64,000 bases of DNA, taken from Pontibacter aydingkolensis (GTDB lineage Bacteria; Bacteroidota; Bacteroidia; Cytophagales; Hymenobacteraceae). The DNA lies in assembly GCF_019443125.1 (NCBI RefSeq), contig NZ_JAHYXK010000009.1:62001-126000 (forward strand). Reading direction: 5' to 3'. Each line of letters starts with the position of its first letter. The stretch's first letter is position 1. Of this stretch, positions 36,303-44,922 are shown piece by piece. The position numbers and the translations under genes are program-made. The notes beneath the pieces were generated by a model. It was given only the letters and a program-made list of their open reading frames with translations. It was not told the origin of the DNA and ran no database searches.

Positions 36303-37244
36303 ATGAGAAAGGAGACACAATCCCCGGAAACCAGCACGGAAGACTTTTCCTTGCAGTTGGACCTGCAGGAAACGGGCCAGATACCCGAGCTATATGAGAA
36401 GCTGCGCGAGCCGATCTTCTCGCTTAAGCAAACCGGTATTGCCCCCAAGCTCTACGTGGACTGGAAAAAAGCCGGGCTGGCGCCCAGGACCGAGGAGCAG
36501 TCCTGGACCAAGCTCTCGTTTCTGGAGTACCTGTGGCTGAAGATGGCCAAAGAACTGCGCGAGCTGGGTCTGCCGCTGGCACGGGTAAAAGCGCTGCGGG
36601 AGTATCTGTTTGGCGGTCAGCAAATCCCGCCTGATGCCTTCACTCCAGAGGTAGTGGCAAAGCTTCGGGAAGAGCTCGGCAAGACAATGCCCGCCAAACA
36701 GGTGGAAGCGCTGATAGAAGAACACCTGAGCGGGCAGGCGCAGGCAGCGCAGGAAAGCTACGGCATCCGGTTTTCCTTGCTCGAAACAATGGTGTATTCC
36801 GCCTTGTACCGTAAGCAGGAAGCTGGCGTGCTGATCTTCCCGGCAGGCGATCTGGTGCCGTGGCTCGACGAGATGCAGGGCATGGGGCCGGAAGGGCAGG
36901 TGCTGCTAGGCAGAACGCATGTGTTCCTGTCCATTACCCAGCACCTTTCAGCTTTTATTTTGGACGAAGATAAAGCTGATTACATTCCACGCTTGTCGCT
37001 GCTGAGTGAAGAAGAGCTGCAGGTGGTAAGAGCTATCCGCAACAAAAGTTTTCGGCAGGTGACGGTCACCTTTGACGAGAGGCGTCAGATCACCCTGCGC
37101 ACCACCTCAGACGGCCATTTGGATGAAGCCTTATCAAAAGAGCTGATCGAGACGCTGGCGCTGAAGAATTACCAGTCGGTGGAGCTGGAGAACCGCGGCG
37201 GCTCTAGGCTGAAGTTCACCAAAGAGCACCGCCGTAGAATTTAG
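36303..37244 (+). CDS. MerR-like DNA-binding protein of the recombinase module
   Basis: The protein is 313 aa. Residues 40-105 look like a MerR-type winged helix (KQTGIAPKLYVDWKKAGLAP, WTKLSFLEYLWLKMAKELRE, LPLARVKALREYLF). The remainder is alpha/beta without a motif I know. The gene precedes an accessory gene and a large serine recombinase in the same direction. A likely role is a regulator or recombination directionality factor of the element; the latter is inference. Confidence 0.65.
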   Translation: MRKETQSPETSTEDFSLQLDLQETGQIPELYEKLREPIFSLKQTGIAPKLYVDWKKAGLAPRTEEQSWTKLSFLEYLWLKMAKELRELGLPLARVKALREYLFGGQQIPPDAFTPEVVAKLREELGKTMPAKQVEALIEEHLSGQAQAAQESYGIRFSLLETMVYSALYRKQEAGVLIFPAGDLVPWLDEMQGMGPEGQVLLGRTHVFLSITQHLSAFILDEDKADYIPRLSLLSEEELQVVRAIRNKSFRQVTVTFDERRQITLRTTSDGHLDEALSKELIETLALKNYQSVELENRGGSRLKFTKEHRRRI

Positions 37245-37384
37245 TGCCCAAGGCTTATTTGCTTTTAGCATACATTAACATTTGGCTTACCCTTGCCTGG
37301 CGCTGATCAGGTAAGAGCCAAGGGTAGCGGTCGCCCCGCACCCTAACCGTAGAAGCCAGCCCTGGTACCGGTTACCCCGGACCT

Positions 37385-37816
37385 GTGGCACTGGCAAATA
37401 CCAAATTGAAAACGTTATCTAAAAACCAAAAAGAGAAAAACCAAAGACCAAACAAAAAACAGCGTGTAGTAAGACCTGGCAGCATCAATCCTGTTGCTAC
37501 CAACGCGCAAATTGAACAAGAACAGCAAAGTGGCTACGATAGCTACTACAAGCAGCTCGCCGAGGAAATTGAAAGCATCGAGCGTCATGTCCGCGAACTA
37601 AGGCAGACACCGGGGCTGGAACATCTGACCGAAGAAGAAGCCTATGCACAGGTAGATTTTATGCTCCGTTTTAGTGCCTGGGTTTTTAACCAGCACCTTC
37701 AAGAGCAACAGGTCCAAAATTATGAAACGAAAGAGACCCAAGCAACTGAGGTGTCTAAAGTGCAAAAGCCGAAAGGCACGCGTAACAAAAGAGTAACAGC
37801 ATCCCTTTCCCGTTAA
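37385..37816 (+). CDS. Accessory protein of the recombinase module
   Basis: The gene encodes 143 aa and starts with GTG at 37385. The basic N-terminus (about 1-40, KNQKEKNQRPNKKQRVV) and basic C-terminus flank a helical middle with coiled-coil character (YKQLAEEIESIERHVREL). No family is recognised. It ends 12 nt before the recombinase start, so the two are probably co-translated. It could be a DNA-binding helper. Confidence 0.55.
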   Translation: MALANTKLKTLSKNQKEKNQRPNKKQRVVRPGSINPVATNAQIEQEQQSGYDSYYKQLAEEIESIERHVRELRQTPGLEHLTEEEAYAQVDFMLRFSAWVFNQHLQEQQVQNYETKETQATEVSKVQKPKGTRNKRVTASLSR

Positions 37817-37828
37817 CCTTGATTGAAC

Positions 37829-39604
37829 ATGAACAAGCAAACCACAGCAGCCGTGTTTGAAGTAGCCGAAGCTGCACACAAAACGAAGAAAGTAACTAAA
37901 GCTACCAAGGCAGCTACTAAGTCAAAATCTGTAGGTAATGCTGCTAAGCCTTCAGCAGTAACTAAAAAGCCTTCAGCACTTAGAGTTATTACCGGGAAAG
38001 GGGATGGGCTGAGTATTTTTGCAAGGCCACTGCAGAAGGGGAGCAAGAAAGCCGCGCCACGCGGTAAGGTCGCCATCATCTATACCCGCGTATCGACCAA
38101 AGAGCAGGCTGAGACCAACCAAAGCTTATCCACCCAGTTGGAGCGCTGCTCAGCTTACGCTGAGCGCCACGGCTACCAGGTGGTGGGCAAGTTCGGCGGC
38201 ACCTACGAAAGCGCCAAGTCAGACGAACGGAAGGAATTTCAGAAGATGCTTGAATTCGTCAAGAAAAGCAAGCTGCGCGTCGGTTACATTATCGTGTACT
38301 CCCACGATCGCTTTTCGCGTACCGGCTCTTCGGCCATCGGTATTGTAGATGAATTAGGCCGCATGGGCATCTCGGTTGTAGCCGTGACCCAGCCGGTGGA
38401 CACCCAAACAGCCGCTGGTAAATTGCAGCAGGGCATCCAGTTCCTATTCTCGCAGTTCGACAACGACCAGCGAAGGGAAAAGTGCATGACGGGCTTGGAA
38501 GCCCGCGTCAGACGCGGTTTGTGGGTGGGCAAGATTCCGATGGGCTATGATAAGGTGATTGTGGGCAAGGAAGTGATTCTAAAGCCCAACAAAACGGGTA
38601 AACTGGTCCGCCTGGCTTTTCAGCTTAAGGCGGAGCAGGGGCTAAGTAACACAGATATTCTAAAGCGCCTGAAAGCGCAAGGCTTGATACTCTACAACCA
38701 AACCCTGACAAAGCTCTTCAGAAACCCCTTTTACTGCGGTTTGATCAGCCATGGCTTACTGGAAGATGGAGAAGTAGTGGAAGGTCAACACGAGCCGCTG
38801 ATCACGCGTCAGATGTTTCTGAAGGTAAACGGGCTGCAGGCGCAGAACGCGCACGGCTATACCCAGATCAAAGAAGACGAGGAACTGCCGCTGAGGCATC
38901 ACATCAAGTGCGGTAGCTGTAGAAAGCCGCTCACGGGCTACGAGATGAAGAAAAAGCAAATTCACTACTATAAGTGCAATACCATCGGCTGCAAGCTAAA
39001 TAGAAACGCTTCAAAGCTGCATAATCTGTACGAAGGCTTTTTAGCGGAACTCGAGGTTGATGCTACATACTTGCCCAAGCTGTCGGAGATCATGGAAGAG
39101 ACCTACTACAAACTGACTGAAGAAAGCAGGATAGAAGAAAAACGTTTGCAGACGCAGCACACCGAGCTCAAAAAGAAGCTGGACACGCTAGAAAGGCGCT
39201 ATGCCTTTGGGGAAATTGAGAAAGAACTTTTCGTGAAATTCAGCTCAGAGATCAAGGCAGAACTGGTGGAAATCGAGAGAAACCTGGAGAAATGCGCCCC
39301 GGCCTTATCGAACCCCAAATCCTTCATTGAAAACGGGCTAAATACAGCGGTAACTATCTCATCTTCATGGAGTAAGAAAAACGTGCAGGGCAGAAAGCAG
39401 CTGCAAGCGATGATGTTTCCCGACGGGGTGTATTATGACCGCGAAATGGAGGGTTATCGAACCACAAGGGTGAACGGCTTTTATGCCCTTTCCAAAGAGA
39501 TAGAGCGGTTTTTGGAGGCAAAAGAAAAAGGGAAAAGCGATCAAAATGATCACTTTTCCCTTCCAGTAGCCCGTAGGGGAATCGAACCCCTGTTACCAGA
39601 ATGA
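37829..39604 (+). CDS. Large serine recombinase, probable integrase
   Basis: The gene encodes 591 aa from the ATG at 37829. A Lys/Ala-rich leader of about 75 residues precedes the resolvase domain (IIYTRVSTKEQ, catalytic Ser near residue 89; DRFSRTGSSA). The recombinase domain follows (about 240-340), then a Cys4 zinc ribbon (CGSCRKPL...YKCNTIGC, about 359-392) and a coiled coil (about 415-485). It ends VARRGIEPLLPE, translated from the 3' half of tRNA-Glu on the opposite strand. This is typical of integrases whose attachment site is the tRNA end. It presumably mobilises the island to its left. Confidence 0.88.
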   Translation: MNKQTTAAVFEVAEAAHKTKKVTKATKAATKSKSVGNAAKPSAVTKKPSALRVITGKGDGLSIFARPLQKGSKKAAPRGKVAIIYTRVSTKEQAETNQSLSTQLERCSAYAERHGYQVVGKFGGTYESAKSDERKEFQKMLEFVKKSKLRVGYIIVYSHDRFSRTGSSAIGIVDELGRMGISVVAVTQPVDTQTAAGKLQQGIQFLFSQFDNDQRREKCMTGLEARVRRGLWVGKIPMGYDKVIVGKEVILKPNKTGKLVRLAFQLKAEQGLSNTDILKRLKAQGLILYNQTLTKLFRNPFYCGLISHGLLEDGEVVEGQHEPLITRQMFLKVNGLQAQNAHGYTQIKEDEELPLRHHIKCGSCRKPLTGYEMKKKQIHYYKCNTIGCKLNRNASKLHNLYEGFLAELEVDATYLPKLSEIMEETYYKLTEESRIEEKRLQTQHTELKKKLDTLERRYAFGEIEKELFVKFSSEIKAELVEIERNLEKCAPALSNPKSFIENGLNTAVTISSSWSKKNVQGRKQLQAMMFPDGVYYDREMEGYRTTRVNGFYALSKEIERFLEAKEKGKSDQNDHFSLPVARRGIEPLLPE

Positions 39605-39638
39605 AAATCTGGCGTCCTAACCCCTAGACGAACGGGCC
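39567..39638 (-). tRNA. tRNA-Glu (UUC)
   Basis: On the minus strand a complete cloverleaf reads from GGCCCGT (5' acceptor, 39638) to ACGGGCT plus discriminator A (39567). The anticodon arm CCAGA-TTTTCAT-TCTGG gives anticodon UUC and the T-arm carries GTTCGATTC. The CCA is not encoded. It has its own promoter at 39658-39687. The 3' half overlaps the last codons of the recombinase, consistent with an attachment site here. Confidence 0.93.
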
Positions 39639-39657
39639 GTTCTGTCTAATTGTGGTG

Positions 39658-39687
39658 CAAATATACTAGCTGTTTTTTTAACTACAA
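39658..39687 (-). promoter_or_regulatory. Promoter of tRNA-Glu
   Basis: On the minus strand TTG (39687-39685), a 19-nt spacer and TATATTTG (39665-39658) match the Bacteroidota consensus TTG-N19-TAnnTTTG exactly. The predicted start is about 10 nt before the mature tRNA. Confidence 0.75.
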
Positions 39688-39829
39688 GTGCCTAAAGCTA
39701 ATTTTTTATCACTTGTTATTAAAGTGGCTGAATATCAGGTTAAAAATTATCGTTACCTATATAGGGCTTGCCCGTTTCAACCTATAAAGCGATTTTGCGT
39801 TAGACAAAACCAAGCATAAAATTTAAGAT

Positions 39830-40108
39830 ATGAGTAAAAGAATGCAATATACTGGTGTAAAACCAGAAGCTTTTGAAGAAATGAAAAACAGATTAAAGCA
39901 AATGGGATTAACATTACAGTCAAATAGTGGCAACTTTAATGAGAAAGGTGTGTCGGGCAAGTATGATTATAACCAGGAGGCAGAAATCCTGGAAATTGAC
40001 GACCTAAAAGTTGGGTTTCCGGCAAGTATGATGATGAATGCTGATAGCCTGCAGCAGCGTATGACTGAGTTGGTCGTACAGTATGGGGGACATCCTGCTA
40101 ACTCATAA
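39830..40108 (+). CDS. Small hypothetical protein
   Basis: The gene encodes 92 aa, soluble, with no signal peptide or membrane helix. The pattern of one helix (VKPEAFEEMKNRLKQMGL) followed by beta strands (GKYDYNQEAEILEIDDLKVG) and a helix suggests a small alpha-beta fold. It is unrecognised. It sits just outside the tRNA, on the core-genome side, and is followed by a small membrane protein gene. Confidence 0.6.
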   Translation: MSKRMQYTGVKPEAFEEMKNRLKQMGLTLQSNSGNFNEKGVSGKYDYNQEAEILEIDDLKVGFPASMMMNADSLQQRMTELVVQYGGHPANS

Positions 40109-40179
40109 ATAAGCCTTTAAACGTAAATACGCGTATACTTTATTTGAACCATATTTTCTGAACTAACCAATAATAAACT

Positions 40180-40506
40180 ATGGATAATACAAACAACGAT
40201 AACAAGGATAAGCAAAAACAGCAGAATACGGGAAATCAGGAGAAGCAGAACAAAAGCGGGGAAGAGGGTATTCTGACGCTGCTGCAGCCTAACGATATGT
40301 CAAAAACTGTAGAGTCGGCTATGCATGTAATTCAGGGGCGGCACGAAAAGCTGCCTGACCTGATGCATGATCTTGGAAACGTAATTTTAAAGGCTGCCAG
40401 ACGCATGACCACTACACAACTCGTGCTAACCGCCGGTGCTATTACAATAGGTGCCGTACTATTGGCACGCTATAATTCTGATAACGATGAATTTGTGTTC
40501 TCTTGA
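40180..40506 (+). CDS. Small membrane protein with hydrophilic N-terminus
   Basis: The gene encodes 108 aa. The first 30 residues are Asn/Asp/Lys/Gln-rich and probably disordered. A helical segment (PNDMSKTVESAMHVIQG) is followed by one membrane helix near the C-terminus (LVLTAGAITIGAVLLARY). It has no known family. A strong terminator follows at 40534. Confidence 0.55.
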   Translation: MDNTNNDNKDKQKQQNTGNQEKQNKSGEEGILTLLQPNDMSKTVESAMHVIQGRHEKLPDLMHDLGNVILKAARRMTTTQLVLTAGAITIGAVLLARYNSDNDEFVFS

Positions 40507-40533
40507 TAGGCATAAGTTTTTAATGAACAATGG

Positions 40534-40570
40534 AATGCCTTTGGTACATAACACCAAAGGCATTTTTTTT
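40534..40570 (+). terminator. Rho-independent terminator
   Basis: AATGCCTTTGGT (40534-40545) and ACCAAAGGCATT (40553-40564) form a perfect 12-bp stem with a 7-nt loop, followed by T residues. It ends the transcript of the small membrane protein. Confidence 0.8.
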
Positions 40571-40681
40571 ATAATAACCTTGGTGCTATAATTTATGGTA
40601 CAGGATTTGATTAGATTTATACTATATAGAAAGAGTATTTACTTATTGAACTCTTTTTTACGAACTAAAACAAAATGAATT

Positions 40682-41392
40682 ATGAAAAGAATTAATCTGA
40701 TCGCTCTCCTGATCTTTGTGTTTACTGCCCTTCAGGTACAGGCACAGCAGTCTAACTTACCGCCTTTAGTAAGTGTTACCGGGCTTGGCGAGGTTAGAGT
40801 ACAACCGACGGAGGTTTTGGTAAGCCTGGGTGTTGAAACAAGGGAAAAAACTTTGGATGCTGCCCGCAAAGAAACCGACAGGAAAGCAGCTTCCATTATC
40901 AATTATCTGAAGAAGAACGGAGTAGATGTCAAAGATATACAAACTTCTTTTGTTACCGTGCAGCCACTTTACAGCAGAGGCGAATATGGCATAACAACGC
41001 CTGACATGTATATGGCTGTAAAAACGATGACGGTTAAAATCAGAAAACTGGATAAATACGATGAGATACTTTCGGGCCTATATGGGGTTGGCGTAAACAG
41101 AGTAGATGGTGTACAGTTTCAGGTAGCCGACATGGAGAAGTATAAAACAGAGGCTCGCAAAAAAGCAGTTGCCAACGCCAGGCAGAAAGCTACAATACTT
41201 ACAAGTGAACTGGGAGCAAAAGTTGGCCGTGTTTATGCCATAAACGAGACTGCTACCGGTGATGGTCCAAGACCCATGTATAAAATGGCCTTGCAGGAGG
41301 CTGCGGTTTCTGATATGGGTGGTGGCCCTTCTATAGCTGGCGGAGAGGTCGTGATAACTTTAAGTGTGGATGTTAGTTTTATAATTGAGTAA
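40682..41392 (+). CDS. SIMPL-domain (DUF541) periplasmic protein
   Basis: The protein is 236 aa with a Sec signal (MKRINLIALLIFVFTALQVQ, cleavage near AQA). The SIMPL domain covers the rest: VSVTGLGEVRVQPTEVLVSLGV at the start, then KETDRKAASI, and ARKKAVANARQKATILTSEL toward the C-terminus. Family members (E. coli YggE) are linked to oxidative-stress tolerance; their activity is unknown. It is probably periplasmic and oligomeric. It is single and followed by a terminator. Confidence 0.88.
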   Translation: MKRINLIALLIFVFTALQVQAQQSNLPPLVSVTGLGEVRVQPTEVLVSLGVETREKTLDAARKETDRKAASIINYLKKNGVDVKDIQTSFVTVQPLYSRGEYGITTPDMYMAVKTMTVKIRKLDKYDEILSGLYGVGVNRVDGVQFQVADMEKYKTEARKKAVANARQKATILTSELGAKVGRVYAINETATGDGPRPMYKMALQEAAVSDMGGGPSIAGGEVVITLSVDVSFIIE

Positions 41393-41414
41393 TCAAGTTT
41401 AGCTGTTTAAGACG

Positions 41415-41445
41415 AAGGCTGGTGTTTTGCACCAGCCTTTTGTTT
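41415..41445. terminator. Terminator between convergent genes
   Basis: AAGGCTGGTG (41415-41424) and CACCAGCCTT (41430-41439) form a 10-bp stem with a 5-nt loop, then T residues. It ends the SIMPL gene and may also serve the convergent gene ending at 41451. Confidence 0.7.
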
Positions 41446-41450
41446 TATAT

Positions 41451-42437
41451 TTATACTTTCTCCACCTGCTTAAAGGTGTTGTCTTCGGTTAAAAGGAAGC
41501 TTAGCGGTTGCTTTGGAACTTTTAAAATTTCTGTTTCACGAATGCTCCATGGTTTTAGCATCTCCTCCAACATGTGAGCATAAGCAGTCATGTCCCATGG
41601 GTTAAAGATCTCGTTTGTCACGTCGTCTATCAAAGTGTCCAGTACCAGGTGGTCGTCTTCGGGTTTTACAGGTCTGATAAAATACTCCGGTACCACATTA
41701 AAAATATAAGCGGCGTAAAATACTCTTGCCTTAAACTCTGCTACCTGGATTGGGTGCAACTGTTGGCCTTTCGTTATCTGCGTTAGTTTACCCAGTGCCC
41801 GCTCAATTATACCATTGTCGAGTAAGGTACAAGCAATAACTACTGAGCCCAACTTTATGCTGAACACCATTGTGGTGAGTTCGTCCTGGTACTCAAAAGG
41901 AAGTTCATCTTGCTGTGGGTTTACCTCAAGTATAAAAAAGGAACAAGGCAGAAAGTCCGAGAAAACCATAGGCACCCGCAGCGATTGCAGTACCTGGAAG
42001 AAGGAGCGGAACTTACCGAGCATTTTAGGGTCTTCGCTAACCGCATACTCCGGCATCACAAGTGGGTTTGCTTCCTTTATCAGTTCGGTGACAAGCGTGC
42101 CGTAATACATCTTGCCAATCCACTGAAAAAGCTTCTGGCGATCAAAGGCCTGTATTCCTGCCAGGCCGGCTGCTGCAGCCTGCTCTACTTCGGCCTCCAG
42201 GGGTAAGAGGTAATGGGTATGGCAATGGTCGCAGCAGGGGATGGTAAGCTGACTGAACGTGGTAACGCTTTTATCTAAAAGTAAGAGTTCTTTGTTTTGA
42301 AGGTTATACTTACGCTGCAGCCACTCGCCAAATACAGGTGCACGGTGCTCGGAAGTTATGTTAGTGCCGCACAGAAAGCAGTTCGTGTCGGTAAACTGCA
42401 TCTTCTCGAACGGGTCGTAGAGGTTTAGATCAGGCAT
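41451..42437 (-). CDS. Conserved protein with two CxxC-type metal sites
   Basis: The gene encodes 328 aa. The N-terminus has CFLCG (about residue 20) and CCDHCHTHY (about 70), a pattern fitting a zinc-binding, HNH-like knuckle. The remaining 240 residues are helical with no motif I can name. It is soluble. I know it only as a conserved hypothetical type of Cytophagales. A nucleic-acid role is suggested by the zinc knuckle, but not shown. Confidence 0.6.
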   Translation of the reverse strand: MPDLNLYDPFEKMQFTDTNCFLCGTNITSEHRAPVFGEWLQRKYNLQNKELLLLDKSVTTFSQLTIPCCDHCHTHYLLPLEAEVEQAAAAGLAGIQAFDRQKLFQWIGKMYYGTLVTELIKEANPLVMPEYAVSEDPKMLGKFRSFFQVLQSLRVPMVFSDFLPCSFFILEVNPQQDELPFEYQDELTTMVFSIKLGSVVIACTLLDNGIIERALGKLTQITKGQQLHPIQVAEFKARVFYAAYIFNVVPEYFIRPVKPEDDHLVLDTLIDDVTNEIFNPWDMTAYAHMLEEMLKPWSIRETEILKVPKQPLSFLLTEDNTFKQVEKV

Positions 42438-42773
42438 GTTTCATGTAATTTTTGCGCTGCAAAGATAAGCAAGACGTAAGCCAGTTCCGAACACTACTTA
42501 AGTTTATCTCTAGTGGAAAACTTATGTTAAGTAAAAAGATAAGGAAACTCAGCAAGTAATGATTTATATGTTGGAATCTGCCACTTCAGTCAATAAGTAT
42601 AAAAATGTTAGCTACGAAAGTATAAATGTAAAAATTAATTAGGGCAGAGGCCATAGGATAACTCATACTTTACAGAGGCAAGCGAGGGCAATTACAGTAT
42701 TGCTGTAGTATAAGTTAGTCTGTAAAGTATAAAAGTATACCGATTGGCTAAAGGGAGGAAAGTATAAAAATTA
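42438..42773. other. Intergenic region rich in AGTATAAA words
   Basis: About 335 nt without a gene. It holds several copies of AGTATAAA or its reverse complement, a word that is also frequent in other intergenic and coding parts of the right half of the window. Nothing else is supported. Confidence 0.4.
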
Positions 42774-43160
42774 ACAGCAAGCCTGTAAGCCGGGTTCTGT
42801 CGCTACGCCCGAAAGCGTACGTCTTATCATTTATCTAGGCCTGCACTCGCGCACAGGCTCCATCGACCTACCCACTGACATCGGACGAGCAGCCCTTAGC
42901 CCCACCGAAGCAAGGCGCTGTCAGCCTATTTGGTCTTTCAACTCCTAAGGTTTACCCAGCCGGACTGGTCACCCAGCCGCTGGTGCGCTCTTACCGCACC
43001 TTTTCACCCTTACCAGCATTGCTGCTGGCGGTTATTTTCTGTGGCACTGGCTGTATCTGTTTCGTCTCCAAAGCAGACCCTTCCCGTTAGGAAGTAGGAT
43101 GCTCTGTGTTGCCCGGACTTTCCTCTCCTCTAAAAGAGCAGCGATAAGACGGCTTGCTGT
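42774..43160 (-). ncRNA. rnpB: RNase P RNA, bacterial class A
   Basis: The minus strand has the universal core GAGGAAAGTCCGGGC near the 5' end (about 43115-43130) and the closing region near 42790. The P1 stem is formed by the GCTTGCTGTTAA-type ends at 43152-43163 and their complement at 42771-42782. The length of about 390 nt is normal. It is the catalytic RNA that matures tRNA 5' ends. A TACCTTTG promoter box lies just upstream. Confidence 0.93.
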
Positions 43161-43174
43161 TAAATTTTATTATG

Positions 43175-43182
43175 CAAAGGTA
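43175..43182 (-). promoter_or_regulatory. -7 box of the rnpB promoter
   Basis: The minus strand reads TACCTTTG, matching TAnnTTTG, about 10-12 nt before the predicted 5' end of RNase P RNA. A TTG at the -33 position is not obvious. Confidence 0.5.
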
Positions 43183-43191
43183 GTCTAAGTT

Positions 43192-43262
43192 TGGGAGTTA
43201 GAAAGTTAGAGAGTTAAAAAGTTATAAAACCTTAACTCCTTAACTCCTAAACTCTCTAACTC
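43192..43262. repeat. Imperfect palindrome of GAGTTA-type units
   Basis: Units such as GAGTTAGA, AGTTAGAGAGTT and their complements AACTCTCTAAC occur on the two sides of a short A/T centre, forming an imperfect inverted repeat of about 70 nt. It lies between the rnpB promoter and the end of the Smr-domain gene, and could act as a terminator for that gene or be a small dispersed repeat. Confidence 0.5.
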
Positions 43263-44214
43263 ACTTAAGTCTCACCAATGTAGCGCCGTAGCCGAACTTT
43301 TCTTTTTTTGCATCTTCAAAATATTTGATGCCCTGGGTTCGGCTAAGCAGCTTTTGAATCTCTTTGCGAAGTACACCGTTTCCGGCACCATGTATAAACA
43401 CGATCTCGTGCATGTTGGTAGCCAGCGCACGGTCCAGCGCGTCTTGAAACTTTTCCAGTTGCAGCTTAAGTATGGCGCTGTTACTTAAACCACTGTGGTC
43501 TTCGGTTAGTTTCTCTATGTGCAGATCTACTTCGTATTCCGGGGCAGTTAGTTTAAAGTTAGGGTGCTGCTCTGTTGCCTCCGCCAGTTGTTCTTTTATT
43601 TTATCAGTATCTACAGTTACCGGCTTCTGGTCGAGGTGGAACAGGTAGGCTTCTTTGTTGATGACCGGAGCCGTTTTTTTGCTTTTATAGAACGAACTAG
43701 CCCTGAACTGCAACCGCTTAGTTACTGGCTCAAATAGGGTAGGGCTGCCGTTGCGGTGCTGCATGAACTGTATCAGCAGGGCTGGCCATTTCTCAAAATC
43801 CTTTAGATGGTAATGTGTAATTATGCGCGTAGCCTTGGGAGCAAGCTTATCGTTCTGTAGACCTCTGTAGCGGCTTTCGCGCTCTTCGCCGGCGGTAAAT
43901 AGCAGGTCGTAATCAGAGTTGTTGATGACGGTAACAGCCAGCAACTCTTCCGATTGGTGCACCAGTGCCAGGTAAATTCCCTGTGTAGCCAATACAGGCG
44001 CAACAGGCTCTCTTTTAGTAAAGGGTGTAAAATCTTCGTCCTCTTTTTTGAGGTATTTCGCCTCTTCAGCGGCAATAACCACTACCTCACGGCGCGCCAC
44101 CGGTATGGTAAAGTCGTTATCAATGGCAACCTCTACTATGTTATTATCTAAAATGCGGGTAATAATGCCTTCCTCACGGCCCGACATCAGGCGCACTCTG
44201 TCTCCTACGTTCAT
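43261..44214 (-). CDS. DUF2027 and Smr domain protein
   Basis: The protein is 317 aa. The N-terminus (1-60) is a small beta domain (VGDRVRLMSGREEGIITRIL), followed by the DUF2027 region. The C-terminal Smr domain begins YEVDLHIEKL and carries the family HGAGNGVLR motif (about 275). Smr domains nick branched DNA or RNA and occur in MutS2; the DUF2027 form is typical of Bacteroidota. Its substrate here is unknown. Confidence 0.9.
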   Translation of the reverse strand: MNVGDRVRLMSGREEGIITRILDNNIVEVAIDNDFTIPVARREVVVIAAEEAKYLKKEDEDFTPFTKREPVAPVLATQGIYLALVHQSEELLAVTVINNSDYDLLFTAGEERESRYRGLQNDKLAPKATRIITHYHLKDFEKWPALLIQFMQHRNGSPTLFEPVTKRLQFRASSFYKSKKTAPVINKEAYLFHLDQKPVTVDTDKIKEQLAEATEQHPNFKLTAPEYEVDLHIEKLTEDHSGLSNSAILKLQLEKFQDALDRALATNMHEIVFIHGAGNGVLRKEIQKLLSRTQGIKYFEDAKKEKFGYGATLVRLK

Positions 44215-44225
44215 GTTTATTATGT

Positions 44226-44783
44226 TTAATTATGCTTCTTTTTCAGTTGGTCTCCTTGTTCAGCCTCAGAGAACTTTACTGCATTATACTCATTAGATTT
44301 TCCTTTAGGTATCGATAATGAGGTCCAATCGGTGCTGCGCATCATTTTTCCGATATAAGCCATCTGCCCGATGTGGTATGGGTAATGCGCAAGCTGCCGG
44401 TTAATTGCATCTGTCACTGTATGGCGTTCATTGCGTATGAGCACCTCCTTTTCCAGGTCGGCCTCCGTTAAAGCATCTAACGTATCAAAAAGGCATCTCC
44501 AGCCCTCACTCCATTTCACCAGCAGCTCTTCCCGGGTGCTTCTGTTATTTTCAAATTCAGCATCTCTGTTTCGCCACTCCTTTTCACCGTCTGATGTAAG
44601 AAAATTGGTCCAGCGGGACAACATATTGCCGTGCATGTGCGCAACTATTGTTGCAATGCTGTTGCTTTCTTCGTTCGGTTGCCAGAACAGTTGTTCATCT
44701 GTTAGTTGGTCGAGCGTTTTCTCACCCACGGTTTTATAAGAAGAGAGTTGCTTTTTTACACTATTCAAATATGTGTTTTCCAT
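44226..44783 (-). CDS. DinB-superfamily (DUF1572) protein
   Basis: The gene encodes 185 aa from MENTYLNSVKKQL; an in-frame start at 44843 would add 20 unlikely residues. It is a four-helix bundle with histidines in the expected places: VAHMHGNMLSRW (about 50) and LAHYPYHIGQMAYIGK (about 132-140), which would bind a divalent metal. DinB-like proteins include thiol-dependent transferases. It ends 11 nt before the Smr-domain gene, so the two are probably co-transcribed. Confidence 0.82.
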   Translation of the reverse strand: MENTYLNSVKKQLSSYKTVGEKTLDQLTDEQLFWQPNEESNSIATIVAHMHGNMLSRWTNFLTSDGEKEWRNRDAEFENNRSTREELLVKWSEGWRCLFDTLDALTEADLEKEVLIRNERHTVTDAINRQLAHYPYHIGQMAYIGKMMRSTDWTSLSIPKGKSNEYNAVKFSEAEQGDQLKKKHN

Positions 44784-44922
44784 AGTTTCAGTTATCGGTT
44801 TTACAGGATTTGATATGGCAAGTACACAATTGTTAGCTTGCATTGCTTGTTGTTTACTAAAGATACAAGGCAGAAAGAGAAATAAGAAATATCGCTAAGT
44901 TAGTTTGGTGGATACGATCATG

